58,712 bases of DNA from a virus, in the IMG/VR virus record IMGVR_UViG_3300026078_000033, positions 1-58,712 of that record; one strand, 5' to 3'. Below the pieces are notes generated by a model. That model saw nothing but the letters and a program-made list of their open reading frames with translations. It made no database searches and was not told the DNA's origin. Of this stretch, positions 28,491 to 37,908 are shown piece after piece (positions within the stretch are counted from its first letter, which is position 1; every line of letters begins with the position of its first letter). A program made the position numbers and the translations under genes.

Positions 28491-31400
28491 CTAGTAGGTG
28501 ACGCGCGTGGTCGGCGCGAAGGTCGCAGGGTTCGTACCGGCGGTCAGGAACTGATCGCTCACGTAGTCGCCGGCCGGGTGGTTGTTGGCCAGATTCGCCG
28601 TGAACGTGATCGTCGCCGAGGTGTAGCCGGGGTACGTCGTCGACACCGACTGGATGGTCGCGGTCTCCGCAGTGCCGACCCCGCCGGAGGACAGCACCAC
28701 GGTGTCGCCGGTGTTCCAGGTCTGCCCGAGCGCGTTGTACGCCGCGTCCGGCAGCGGCCCGACCGTGACGGTGTTGGTGCCGGCCCCGCCGCCGGACAGG
28801 ATCGGCGCGTAGGACGCCCCGAGCACCGAGGACACGTCCCAGCTGGTCGGGTCGGTGTAGCCGGTCTGCAGCGGCTCGCACACCACCGAGTTCGCCGGGT
28901 GGGTAAACGCGAAGTTGCTGTTCATCACCAGCGTCGCCGTGGCGTAGCCGAGCACCGTCGACGGGATCGTCTTGACGGTGACCGCCTCGAACCTCGCCGT
29001 GCCCGGCTCGAACCACAGCACCTGGCTCTGAGGCATGGACTGCGCGAGTTTGTTCCTGGCCGCGTCCGGCAGAGCATTGATCGTGGCGTTCGCCTGCCCC
29101 GAGGCCGCCTGCGCGTTTAGCGTCGTGTGCAGCGCACCGATCCGCCAGTACGCCACCAGGTCCGCCGGCGAGGCCTGGTACTGCACGGTGACGTCGTTGA
29201 CGTCGGCGGTCCAGGTCCACACGATCCGCTGAATGAACCCGTCCAACGTCCTTGCCGGGGAGCCGACCGGGCGCTTGATGTACCGGATCCGCGCGTTCTT
29301 ATCCAGACGCGCCACCACCGGAAACAGCCCGACGATCGCCGCCGGGTGCAGCAGGATCGCATCGGCACGCTGATGCGGGTCTTTCAGCTGCGACAGAAGG
29401 TAGTTCGCGGCATCCTGCGCCTCGTTGCCAGAGGAGACATTGACGGTGCGCTGGAACAGCCGCGAGTAGTACCGCCGGATCGACGTGGCGTCGGTAGCGG
29501 TGTAGATCGGCCCGTTGTACTGCGTGACCTGGACGACGTTCGCCAGGTGCGACGGGTCGAAATCGATGCTGCCGACCTCGCACGGCCACTCGCCGGCGTT
29601 GCCGACCGGCCGCCCCTCGCCGAACGTCACCACCGGGGTTCGGACCCCGTACAGCGCCGAGCGGGCCGTGAACGTCAACACGCCCGCCGCGTTGACGTAG
29701 GACTCGCCGTTCTCGGTGGTGGCCGTTCCGTTCAGCGCATCCAGCGGCACCTGGCCGTTGGTGTCGGTCGCCGGCCCCATGGACTGCGTCGACCCCGAGG
29801 CGATACTCGTCGGACCGGTCCAGCCGATCCATCGCAGGATCCGCGCGTACCGGGCATCGGTCGACTCGCCGGAGGATGCGCTGCGCCAGGAGTTGTACAG
29901 GCTCGTGACCTGCGCGGCCGTGAGTGCCGTCGGGAACTCGATCGCGTGGGCCAGGTCGCCGACGTGGCCCTGCTCATAGATGCCGGCTCCGAGCTGTACC
30001 TGACAGCCCAGCACGTCAGATACGAACCCGGACGGGTTCTGGGTCAGGTTGCCGCTGCGGACCTGCACCCCGTCCAGGTAGTACGTCACCAGGTGGGTGC
30101 TCTGTATGTAGGTGACGACCAGCTGGTGCCAGTTGCCGTCGCAGACGGTGGAGACGCCGCTGTAGTTGACCGCCCCGCCGACGGCGTCGCGCACACCCAG
30201 CGACAGTGCGCCTGACGAGCCAGCGATGGCCAGGACGAAGTCGGAGTTGTTGGCGCCGTTCCAGGTGGGCGGGAACGCCCCCCACAGCGTGTACGCGGTC
30301 AGAGTCCCGGTGGAGGTCGGGCAGCGGAACGCGATCGCGCGCGTCCAGTCGCCGGCGGCCGGCGGGCCGGGTGTCGCTGTGGTCTTGTGCAGCGAAACGA
30401 ACGTCTCCGCGTACTGCGGGTTGAGCCCGGTGTTCGGGTTGTCGTTGAACGTCGCGACCGGCCCGGGGCTGCCGAGGAATCCGAGTCCGGTGTTGGTCGA
30501 GGTGATCGAGTTTCCGAACACCAGTGACCCGGCGCCGTACGGCCCGTTCTCCACCGGCGCGGCCACGCGCTTACCGGCCGTGTCGACGCAGGCGGTGGCC
30601 CCGACCGGCTCGTTCAGCTGGTAGAAGAAGTTGGGTGCGAGGGCCAGGACCTCCTGCACGAACGGCGCCAGCAGCGGAAACTGGCTCAGCGCCGCGGTGA
30701 TATCGACGCACTCCAGCTTCGAGGTGCCGTAGGTGCCGTCGAGGTCGTCGTAGGTGCCGGGGAACCGCTCCACCAGCCCGGTGAACAAGTAGCACGGCGC
30801 GCCCGGGTCGGCCCAGGTGCTCGCGGCCGCGGCCTGTTCCATCTGCCAGCCGGTGGCGTAGATGGTCTCGGCTCCGGTGAACGTGCCCGGCGAGGCGATC
30901 GCGACATACATCCGGCCCCAGGCCGCGCCAGCCGGGGCGGCGCCGGACACGGTCGCCCGCACCCAGCTCCCTGCTGTCGGCACCGTCGCAGCGGAACCCA
31001 CCCGGGTACTGAGCACCGCGCCGGCCGCAGTGAACCAGACGATGTTCGCAGTCGCGGTGACGGTCGCATCCGGGCCCGTCCGGGTCAGATACACCGAGGC
31101 GGTGTACTGGCTGCCCGCGGTCACCTGAACGTTGTCGATCACCGGTCCGGTGCCGCCGGCCGCGGCCACCCCCGCATACAGCGCATACGACGTGGTGGAC
31201 CCGGCCGCCAGCGCCCACGCCACCGCGGTGGTGGCGCCGGTCGGCGCCGCGGTCAGGTTCGTGGCCTGCGTGATAGACCCGGCCGCCGGGAACCACCAGT
31301 TGCTGATGGCGTCGGTGATGAGGTTCACCGTCTCGGAGCCGGTGGCCACGTTCTGCGGCAGCAGGTTGGTGCCGGGCAGCCACGGCATCTGGAACCGGGT

Positions 31401-32198
31401 AGCGTAGCCGCGGGCCTCCAGCTGCAGACCGTCAGTCCACACGGTGCTGTTCGCGCTCGGCGTGGTCGTGGTGACGACCCGCAGCATCGCCGCGACCGCC
31501 CCGGCCGGCGCCGTCCCGGTAACCGCGAGCTGCGTCCACGTGCCGGCGCCGCCGGTCAGGACCGTCGGCGACCCGGACGTCGTCGACAGCACCTGCCCGG
31601 CCGTGCCGACCCAGTTGATCGCCACGGACGTCGACGGGTTCTGGCCGGAGGTGACGGCCTGCGCCTGGGTGCTGAACGTGTAGGTGACGCCGGCGGTCAC
31701 CTGCCACACGGACACGTCGAGCAGGTCCGCGCCGGCAGTGCCGGACGGGACTGTCGTCGACCACACGCGGGTGCCCTGGTACGCCGCGGCCCCGACGATG
31801 GCGATAGTCGCCAGCGACACGCCGAAGGCGCCGACACCGACCCACGCGGGGGCCGGGCCGGCGTTCAGCTGCGCGTACTCCCCGGCCGCGGCGGCGTCGG
31901 GGACGAGCAAGTTGTTGCCGAGGACCACCCGGATTCGGCACGGCCGATACAGCAGGATCGGCGCGTACGGCGACGCGCTGTTGGACGGGTCCAGGGCGCC
32001 GTCGGGGTTGTCGAGCTCCACCTCCCACGTGCCGGCCTCGTCGCTGTCGAGCTCGTACTGCCGGCCCCGAGTCAGGGCCCAGCCGTGGGTGACCCGCGAC
32101 GACAGGTCGGACCACCACGGCGGGACCGCGTTCTGATTCGGATCAACGTTGAAGGAGAACTCGTAGTAGATGCTGGGGATGGAGGCGACGTTGCTCAC
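28491..32198 (-). CDS. Large minor tail protein with LamG domain
   Basis: 1235 residues from GTG 32198 (GTGA overlap with tape measure). The N-terminal about 120 residues (YYEFSFNVDPNQNAVPPWWS; WEVELDNPDGALDPSNSAS) match the start of actinophage tail-tip proteins. Then two similar beta-sandwich segments (W-T-L/R-V-T-G-T-A/AP-AGA repeats, about 110-390). Around residues 600-720 there is a LamG/concanavalin-like domain (DGNWHQLVVTYIQ; YYLDGVQV). The C-terminal part is beta-rich with paired Y-P-G-Y/T-S-A-T-I-T-F repeats. Probably the tail-tip hub and carbohydrate-binding fibre, setting host specificity. Confidence 0.75.
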   Translation of the reverse strand: MSNVASIPSIYYEFSFNVDPNQNAVPPWWSDLSSRVTHGWALTRGRQYELDSDEAGTWEVELDNPDGALDPSNSASPYAPILLYRPCRIRVVLGNNLLVPDAAAAGEYAQLNAGPAPAWVGVGAFGVSLATIAIVGAAAYQGTRVWSTTVPSGTAGADLLDVSVWQVTAGVTYTFSTQAQAVTSGQNPSTSVAINWVGTAGQVLSTTSGSPTVLTGGAGTWTQLAVTGTAPAGAVAAMLRVVTTTTPSANSTVWTDGLQLEARGYATRFQMPWLPGTNLLPQNVATGSETVNLITDAISNWWFPAAGSITQATNLTAAPTGATTAVAWALAAGSTTSYALYAGVAAAGGTGPVIDNVQVTAGSQYTASVYLTRTGPDATVTATANIVWFTAAGAVLSTRVGSAATVPTAGSWVRATVSGAAPAGAAWGRMYVAIASPGTFTGAETIYATGWQMEQAAAASTWADPGAPCYLFTGLVERFPGTYDDLDGTYGTSKLECVDITAALSQFPLLAPFVQEVLALAPNFFYQLNEPVGATACVDTAGKRVAAPVENGPYGAGSLVFGNSITSTNTGLGFLGSPGPVATFNDNPNTGLNPQYAETFVSLHKTTATPGPPAAGDWTRAIAFRCPTSTGTLTAYTLWGAFPPTWNGANNSDFVLAIAGSSGALSLGVRDAVGGAVNYSGVSTVCDGNWHQLVVTYIQSTHLVTYYLDGVQVRSGNLTQNPSGFVSDVLGCQVQLGAGIYEQGHVGDLAHAIEFPTALTAAQVTSLYNSWRSASSGESTDARYARILRWIGWTGPTSIASGSTQSMGPATDTNGQVPLDALNGTATTENGESYVNAAGVLTFTARSALYGVRTPVVTFGEGRPVGNAGEWPCEVGSIDFDPSHLANVVQVTQYNGPIYTATDATSIRRYYSRLFQRTVNVSSGNEAQDAANYLLSQLKDPHQRADAILLHPAAIVGLFPVVARLDKNARIRYIKRPVGSPARTLDGFIQRIVWTWTADVNDVTVQYQASPADLVAYWRIGALHTTLNAQAASGQANATINALPDAARNKLAQSMPQSQVLWFEPGTARFEAVTVKTIPSTVLGYATATLVMNSNFAFTHPANSVVCEPLQTGYTDPTSWDVSSVLGASYAPILSGGGAGTNTVTVGPLPDAAYNALGQTWNTGDTVVLSSGGVGTAETATIQSVSTTYPGYTSATITFTANLANNHPAGDYVSDQFLTAGTNPATFAPTTRVTY

Positions 32199-35056
32199 CG
32201 GAAGCCTCCTCCGGCCAGCGACAGCCCGTTGGAGGAGTTGCGCAGGTCGTAGCGCAGGTTCTTGGTGCGCAGCAGCCCGGACACCTCCGTGCCGTCCAGG
32301 AAGACCTGGATGGTCGGGGCCGCACCGAACGCGCCAGTGCCCGCGATGCCTCCGGCGCCGGCAACCGCGGCGCCGGTCATGCCGCCGGCGGCCAGGTTCG
32401 CCCCGCCCCACAGCACGTTGCCGGTGGCGGTCATCGACGGGGAACCGAACCCAGCCATGGCGGAGCGGGCAAGCGCGGCCGCGGCATTGGCGACTCCGGC
32501 CTGCTGGCTGTTCATCCCGCCGATGGCGCCCTGGCCGATCCAGATGCCGTATTGGTGCATGAGCCGGGACGGCGAGCCGAAGTGCAGGATCGAGCCGAGG
32601 CCGCTGGTGATGTTGCCGGCGATGCTCTTGGCTGCGTCCCATACGGCGCTACCCATCGAGCCGATGCCGTTGATCAGGCCTTGGATAACGTCCTTGCCGA
32701 CCTGCCACAGCCACGTCCCGGCGTCCTTAAAGAAGCCGATGAACATGTGGTAGAGGTCGTCCATGGCCTTGAACACGCCGCCGAACGCGTCGCTGATGCC
32801 CTTGGCGAAGCCGCCGATGATGTGGCCGGCGGCGTCGACGACGGTGGTGTAGATGGTGCCGAGAACGCCGCCGATCATGGTTTTGATGTCGTTCCAGATG
32901 CTGGAGGCGGTGTCCTTGACGTCACCCCAGAGCTTGCCCCACTTGCCGGTGACGAAGTCCGTGAAGGTCTGGAACAGGCCCTTGACGAAGTCCATTCCGA
33001 TGTTGACATAGCCCTTGATCAGGTCCCAGGCGACCTGGACGATGCCGGTGATGGTGTCCCAGCCGGCCTTCACGTAGCCGGTGGCGATGTCGAACCCGGC
33101 CTTGACGTATCCGACGGCGAGATCCCACGCCGTCTTCACGATCCCGGTGATCACGTCCCAGGCCAGATGGAAAACGCCGACGATCGTGTCCCAGTAGGCC
33201 TTCGCGATCCCGAGCATGATCTCGAACTGGCCGTGGATGATGCCGTAGATGTAGTTCCAGGCGCCGCGGACAACGGCCTCGATGTGGCCCATGTTGTTCG
33301 AGATGAAGCTGACCAGCTTGCCGCCGGTGTCGTTCCACAGCTCGACGATGTTGCCCCAGATCGAGGACAGGTCGCCGGTGATGTGGTCCCACTCGGCGGA
33401 TACCGACTTCGAGATGGAATCCCAGCCGTCAGAGATCGCCGAGACGAGCTTGCCGCCGCTGCCGTTCCAGATCCCGACCAGGTCCTGCCACACGCCGGAC
33501 ACGTAGCCGGTGATGTCGTCCCAGGTCGTCTTGGTGTCGGCGTAGGCGGTGTTCCAGGCATCGACGAACGGCTTGGTGGCCGAGTGCCAGATCGAGCCGA
33601 AGTTGTCGACGAAGGACTTGGCCTCGTCCCACAGCCACACGAAGGCGTCGCCCACCGCTTTCACCGCGGTGCGGAACCAGCCCCAATGCTGGTAGGCGTA
33701 GATCACGCCGTAGGTCAGGCCGGCGATCGCGCCGGCGATGGCCACGAACGGCCACGTCGCGGCAACGACCGCGGCCGCCATGTTCCACAGCGCGACCGTG
33801 GCGGTGGCCAGGCCGTACAGCAGCACCCCGCCGAGCACGACACCGAGTGCGGCCGCGGCGTCGTGGTGCTGCTTGAACCAGTTGACGACGTCGCCGACGC
33901 CGCGCCCAAGGTCTTGAATCCAGCCCAGTAGCCGGGTCACGGCCGGGATCAGGACGTTGCCGAGCTTGATCCCGAGCGCCTCGGCCGCCGACTCCAATGA
34001 CTTGATCTTGTAGGCGAGGGTGTCCTGAGTCTGTGCCCAGTCCTTGGAGAAGTTCTTGCCGCTCTCGGAGACCGCCTGGAACTTCTCGTTGAAGTTCGAC
34101 GTCGACGAGGACAGCGAGTCGAGCAGGATGTTCAGGCCGCCGCCGGCCTTCTTCCCGAAAGCCTCCGTGATCAGCGACCCGGCGTTCTGCGACGTGTAGC
34201 CGGCCTTCAGCATGTGGTCCTGCAGGTCGTTCAGCGCCTGCTTCAGACCGCCCTGCTGCAAGTCCTTGCGCAGCGTGTCGGTGGCCAGGCCGATGCTGTC
34301 CAGCGCCTTGCCGCCGGTCGCGGCCGGCACCGCCAGCGCCTGCACCGCCATCCGCAGTTCGGTCGCCGCCTCCGACCCGCGGATGTTCCGGTCGCCGAAC
34401 ACCGCCAGGCCCGCGCCCACATCGGTGATCGACAGGCCGTAGCCCTTGACCGTGGCCAGCATCGGCCCGCCGAGCGCGTCGGCAAGGTTCTGCATGGTCA
34501 TGTCGCCGGCGCCGACGGTGGCGTTCAGCTCACCCATGGCCTGGCTGTAGTTCTGGACGCCGGGAATGTTGACGGCGATCGCCGCGTCCAGCGCGTTGGT
34601 GACGTCGGTCAGGTTGGCGTGGCCGACGGTCGCGCCCTCACCGGCGATCCGCATGACGTCGAGGGCTTGCGCGCCCTTCAGGCCGGCGCCGTAGACGTGG
34701 ATCATCGCCTCGGCCAGATCGTCCGGGGCCTGTGCGGTTGGGCCGGCCAGGTTCAGCACCGCGGTGCGCAGATTCTTCATCTGCTGCGTGGTGAGGTCGG
34801 CGTTGTCCTGGGTGTTGATCCGTGTCATGGACGCGTCGAACTGGGTCGCCATGTGCACGGACTCGGCGCCGACCGCCAGGGCGCCGCCGGCGAGCGCAAG
34901 CAGCCCGGCCTTGCCGAACGCGCCGGTGCGGGCGGCGGTGCCCTCGACACCGGCCATTTCGGCTTTGGCCTCGCCCATCTTGGCCTTGAACTCGCCGATG
35001 TCCGCGGCCAGAGTCGCGACCACCGGCGGGAGAAGCCCACCCAGACTGGGAGCCAC
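32195..35056 (-). CDS. Tail tape measure protein
   Basis: 953 residues from GTG 35056. The N-terminal TP901-type region (TLAADIGEFKAKMGEAKAEM; TLTDVTNALDAA-like; NIRGSEAATELRMAVQALAV) is followed by hydrophobic spans (about 405-460) and a long run of Trp-containing repeats (AWDVITGIVKTAWDLAVGYV; KAGWDTITGIVQVAWDLIKG). The C-terminus has HFGSPSRLMHQYGIWIGQGA, usual for actinophage tape measures. Length implies a tail of roughly 140 nm by the 0.15 nm per residue rule. Flanked by chaperone and tail-tip genes as expected. Confidence 0.9.
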   Translation of the reverse strand: MAPSLGGLLPPVVATLAADIGEFKAKMGEAKAEMAGVEGTAARTGAFGKAGLLALAGGALAVGAESVHMATQFDASMTRINTQDNADLTTQQMKNLRTAVLNLAGPTAQAPDDLAEAMIHVYGAGLKGAQALDVMRIAGEGATVGHANLTDVTNALDAAIAVNIPGVQNYSQAMGELNATVGAGDMTMQNLADALGGPMLATVKGYGLSITDVGAGLAVFGDRNIRGSEAATELRMAVQALAVPAATGGKALDSIGLATDTLRKDLQQGGLKQALNDLQDHMLKAGYTSQNAGSLITEAFGKKAGGGLNILLDSLSSSTSNFNEKFQAVSESGKNFSKDWAQTQDTLAYKIKSLESAAEALGIKLGNVLIPAVTRLLGWIQDLGRGVGDVVNWFKQHHDAAAALGVVLGGVLLYGLATATVALWNMAAAVVAATWPFVAIAGAIAGLTYGVIYAYQHWGWFRTAVKAVGDAFVWLWDEAKSFVDNFGSIWHSATKPFVDAWNTAYADTKTTWDDITGYVSGVWQDLVGIWNGSGGKLVSAISDGWDSISKSVSAEWDHITGDLSSIWGNIVELWNDTGGKLVSFISNNMGHIEAVVRGAWNYIYGIIHGQFEIMLGIAKAYWDTIVGVFHLAWDVITGIVKTAWDLAVGYVKAGFDIATGYVKAGWDTITGIVQVAWDLIKGYVNIGMDFVKGLFQTFTDFVTGKWGKLWGDVKDTASSIWNDIKTMIGGVLGTIYTTVVDAAGHIIGGFAKGISDAFGGVFKAMDDLYHMFIGFFKDAGTWLWQVGKDVIQGLINGIGSMGSAVWDAAKSIAGNITSGLGSILHFGSPSRLMHQYGIWIGQGAIGGMNSQQAGVANAAAALARSAMAGFGSPSMTATGNVLWGGANLAAGGMTGAAVAGAGGIAGTGAFGAAPTIQVFLDGTEVSGLLRTKNLRYDLRNSSNGLSLAGGGFR

Positions 35057-35125
35057 GCGCGCACCCCCGATCCGGACAGGGCGCGGGAGCGCAAGGGTGC
35101 TGGTTTCAGGTGTGAGGGCGGCCGG

Positions 35126-35593
35126 TCAGAACGCGGTGCGCCAGGCGGTGGCGTAGCAGTCGGCCAGCGTGCCGTTGGCGATGACGTTGTCCAGGGCCGG
35201 TTTCAGGAACGGCCGGGCCGGCAGGTGCGTGCTGCCGCCCCGCCCCGTGTCACCGCCGAGTTCATGGATTCGGCCGTAGATGACGGTCGGGCCGACCGAG
35301 ATGGTCCAGCCGGTCGGCCCGGTGGAGTCGGGACCGACGACCTTGATAGAGCGGCGCAGGGTGCCGGTCTGCAGCATCGGCGGCGACCCGGGCGGCGACG
35401 ACGGGCGCGCGACCTTGACGAACCGGCCGTTCTCATCGCGGCCCTGCGCACCGGCGGTCCCGCTGTTGCTCAGCAGCCGCTTCGTCTCCGCCTCAAGCAC
35501 GTGACCGCCGGTGGTCACCGCCTGACGGGTGGCGGCGTTGGTGCGGGCCACGATGTCGTCCAGGGCGCGCTGGAACTCGGCGACGCCGGTCAT
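35126..35593 (-). CDS. HK97 gp10-like tail-completion/neck protein
   Basis: 155 residues from ATG 35593; GTG 35602, overlapping the chaperone stop, is an alternative. Features include ALDDIVARTNAATRQAVTTG, VLEAETKRLL and the C-terminal THLPARPFLKPALDN, which is the R-P-F-L-x-P-A landmark of HK97 gp10-type proteins. Unusually, it lies downstream of the tail chaperones rather than with the connectors. Confidence 0.75.
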   Translation of the reverse strand: MTGVAEFQRALDDIVARTNAATRQAVTTGGHVLEAETKRLLSNSGTAGAQGRDENGRFVKVARPSSPPGSPPMLQTGTLRRSIKVVGPDSTGPTGWTISVGPTVIYGRIHELGGDTGRGGSTHLPARPFLKPALDNVIANGTLADCYATAWRTAF

Positions 35594-35598
35594 GATGA

Positions 35599-35796
35599 TC
35601 ACTTCTTGTTCGCCTCCTGCTGTTTCTTCTCGCGGTAGGCGTCGAAGCGGGAAGCGATCAGCGGGTAGTAGTCGATCGCTTCCCAGCTGAGCTCGCCGAC
35701 TTGGTTTTCGTCCCAGCGGTACCGCTCCGCGAACCACGCGACTTCGTAGAAGAGGTCGATTTCGGTGACCGGGCTCCCGGCTTTCGGCTGCCCCCC
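35599..35796 (-). CDS. Tail assembly chaperone, C-terminal extension made by -1 frameshift (gpT-like)
   Basis: This segment has no good start of its own. It is joined to the upstream chaperone frame by a -1 shift at the slippery G-GGG-GGC (35796 to 35790). The fused tail reads QPKAGSPVTEIDLFYEVAWF and ends KKQQEANKK, a short helical Trp/Tyr-rich T domain like those of other siphovirus chaperones. The fusion product would be about 201 residues. It acts with the unshifted form to chaperone the tape measure encoded next. Confidence 0.8.
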   Translation of the reverse strand, partial: GGQPKAGSPVTEIDLFYEVAWFAERYRWDENQVGELSWEAIDYYPLIASRFDAYREKKQQEANKK

Positions 35797-36206
35797 GTCG
35801 AGCCGGGCGTCGATGCGCCGGAGGGCGCGGTAGGGGACGCCGGGTCGTCGTAGCCGTCGGGGTTGTCGGCGGCGCCGGCGGACTGCTTGCGGGCCTCCAG
35901 AATCCGCCGCGTGAACTCCTCCACCAGCGGAGACGCACACAGCGCCTCGTAGTCGCCGTCCGCGCATTCCTCCAGCGACTTCAGGTCCACCGACGGCAGC
36001 GGCAGCGGCTGCCCGGTATCCGGGTCGCACACGTCCCAGTCGACGATCAGGACCGCCAGGGCCCCGTCGACCAGGTCGATCATGAACGCGCCGACGCGGT
36101 CCGAGTCGTTCAGGGCGCGGGCGACCTGCTTGCGGTGTTTGGCTTTCAGGGTGCCGGGGTCAAGCAGCTCTGCGAAAGCCCCGGAGGGCAGCGTCAAGCG
36201 GGTCAT
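35658..36206 (-). CDS. Tail assembly chaperone (gpG-like)
   Basis: 182 residues; AAGGA 10 nt before the ATG. The N-terminal domain (LTLPSGAFAELLDPGTLKAK; MIDLVDGALAVLIVDW; LECADGDYEALCASPLV) is the usual actinophage G-type chaperone. After the slippery site the zero frame gives a low-complexity Ser/Thr/Lys tail, consistent with only a minority of ribosomes shifting to the T frame. Sits between the tail tube and tape measure, the canonical place. Confidence 0.82.
   Translation of the reverse strand: MTRLTLPSGAFAELLDPGTLKAKHRKQVARALNDSDRVGAFMIDLVDGALAVLIVDWDVCDPDTGQPLPLPSVDLKSLEECADGDYEALCASPLVEEFTRRILEARKQSAGAADNPDGYDDPASPTAPSGASTPGSTGGSRKPGARSPKSTSSTKSRGSRSGTAGTKTKSASSAGKRSTTTR
35790..35796 (-). 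promoter_or_regulatory. Programmed -1 frameshift slippery site G-GGG-GGC
   Basis: On the minus strand the zero frame reads ACG GGG GGC, so the heptamer has X-XXY-YYZ form with X and Y both G and Z C, in the correct frame. Slipping back one base joins the chaperone to the 35599-ending frame. A short GC-rich inverted sequence (CCGG-GAGC-CCGG) follows within about 15 nt. Confidence 0.78.
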
Positions 36207-36232
36207 AGCGGGTTGTCCTTCGGAAGTGCCGG

Positions 36233-37501
36233 CTACACGTACGAGCCGGGGGTGACGGAATTGGTCAAGGTGACCTTGGCCGGGCTCAGGCCGCCGGAAT
36301 AGCCGGCGTTGGTCGTGTTGAACACGGTCTTGCCGCTGCAGTCGAAACCGACGACCTCCGTGCCCTGGTTGGGCTTGGCCTCGGTGAAAGCAGCCTGCTG
36401 CATGTCCACCTGCAGCCCGAGCAGGTTCGCGCCGGCAAGGCCGTTGCTCAGCACGAATTGGTACTGGGGCTGGGTGTTGTTCTCCATGTACAGCAGCGGT
36501 GTTTCATCAGCCGCGATGAACGCGGTCTTCCACTCGGCGGTCAGGCCGCCACGCGGGATGAAGTACGGGTTCTGCGAGCCCTGCGCGGTGAACCGCGGCT
36601 TCGCGGTCCGCTTGAACGTGTACTCGCCGTTCTCGGCGGTCACGACCTGGGTGCCGCCAGTCGCCGGGCCGGCCAGGCCGAGCGCGGCGCGCCAGGACGC
36701 GATCGGGATCGCGCTGGTGTAGACCGGCGCCGGCGACGAGCCGGGGATCGTCGACGCCCACGCGATCGCCTTGGCGGAGTAGGTGAGAAGCTCCGTCTCC
36801 GCGTTCCATTTGAGCGTGATCTCGGTGAACACCACGTTCACGAACTGCCGCGCACCGGATCCGGCAGCCGGGCCGTAGTACTGGGTGAGGGTGAGCGTCG
36901 ACGGCTGGCAGCTGTTCGCCGCCATGCCCCGGCCCGCGCCGGAGTTCATCAGCGAGAACGCGTGCTGGAACCCGGTGGACTGGATTGCGGTGATGGCCAC
37001 GCCGGACGCGTGCAGCTTGCTCAGCGCCGGGACGGGGATCGTGTACGGGCCAACCCCGGTTGGCGCGCCGGAGGTGGTGACGATCTCGGCCAAGTTGCCG
37101 ACGTCGATCTGGATCTGCGTCCCGTTCGGGATCGACACCGACGACGACACCGAGGTGGCGCCGAGAACGGTGACGGCGGCCGCGAGCGTCCCGGTCGGCG
37201 CCTGAGTGGTGCCTGTGGCGGTGACGTCGCCGAACAGGTTGCCCAGCCAGTACCCGAAGGTGTCCAGGTAGGCGGGGCCTTCGATGGTGAGTTCGCCGAT
37301 CTTGACGCCCTGGATGATGGCGAACGCGTCGTTGCCCATGACGCCGCGGCCGGCCATGTCCGACAACCAGCTCGGCTTGTCGTTCCACTCGAATTTGGTG
37401 ACCGGCATGGAGAACGTCGGCGCCACCGCGGTGCCGGGGATCGTCTCCACGGCACCGCCGATGGTCTGCTTTCCTGTGGGGTAGACGGCGGGCGCGGTCA
37501 C
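36233..37501 (-). CDS. Major tail tube protein
   Basis: 422 residues, GTG start overlapping the previous stop. N-terminal AVYPTGKQTIGGAVETIPGT and FSMPVTKFEWNDKPSWLSDM, and C-terminal QYQFVLSNGLAGANLLGLQV with a final Gly/Thr-rich strand, fit the long actinophage tail-tube family (larger than lambda V because of an Ig-like insertion). Position directly before the G/T chaperones supports it. Confidence 0.8.
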   Translation of the reverse strand: MTAPAVYPTGKQTIGGAVETIPGTAVAPTFSMPVTKFEWNDKPSWLSDMAGRGVMGNDAFAIIQGVKIGELTIEGPAYLDTFGYWLGNLFGDVTATGTTQAPTGTLAAAVTVLGATSVSSSVSIPNGTQIQIDVGNLAEIVTTSGAPTGVGPYTIPVPALSKLHASGVAITAIQSTGFQHAFSLMNSGAGRGMAANSCQPSTLTLTQYYGPAAGSGARQFVNVVFTEITLKWNAETELLTYSAKAIAWASTIPGSSPAPVYTSAIPIASWRAALGLAGPATGGTQVVTAENGEYTFKRTAKPRFTAQGSQNPYFIPRGGLTAEWKTAFIAADETPLLYMENNTQPQYQFVLSNGLAGANLLGLQVDMQQAAFTEAKPNQGTEVVGFDCSGKTVFNTTNAGYSGGLSPAKVTLTNSVTPGSYV

Positions 37502-37908
37502 GATTCACTCCCTGCGGTGTCGGCGTCCGCCGCGGCCGGCTCCGGCTCGGCGGCCGGTTCCGGGGCGTCGCAGCGTTCGAGGTTCGGGTGGCGCGGGTCG
37601 TCGGGCAGCCACGCGGCCTCGCCTGGCGCGAGCTTCGCGGCCGGGTACTGGTCGGGGATGACCGTCAGCGGTGTCTTCGCGGTATTGCGGAACCAGCCCG
37701 GTTCCGGCTCCGGGGGCGTCGGCGGTTCGGGCTCGGCCGCCGCGTCCTCGACGGGCTCGGCGGTGTCGGCCGGCGCCACGGCGGCCTGATCGGCGGCCGC
37801 CGGATCGGACGCTTTCGAGCCGCTGCCACGCTTGCCGCCCTTACCTGCGGCGGCGGGCGACGGCGGCGTGGTGTCGGACGGCTGCGCCGTGTCGGCTGCT
37901 GCTGGCAT
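37498..37908 (-). CDS. Low-complexity structural-region protein (136 aa)
   Basis: Pro/Ala/Glu/Asp-rich ends flank a compact core (GWFRNTAKTPLTVIPDQYPA; PGEAAWLPDDPRHPNLERC). GAAGGG 8 nt before ATG. Its first 68 bp overlap the end of the histone-like gene in another frame. Short proteins with this W-F-R/P-D-D-P core occur next to tail tubes in actinophages. Function unknown. Confidence 0.6.
   Translation of the reverse strand: MPAAADTAQPSDTTPPSPAAAGKGGKRGSGSKASDPAAADQAAVAPADTAEPVEDAAAEPEPPTPPEPEPGWFRNTAKTPLTVIPDQYPAAKLAPGEAAWLPDDPRHPNLERCDAPEPAAEPEPAAADADTAGSES

Noticed and set aside
28491-32642. Extended minor tail protein start at 32642
   Set aside because: The extension lies over the tape-measure C-terminus and is Arg-rich shadow sequence. 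The GTG at 32198 has the usual GTGA coupling.
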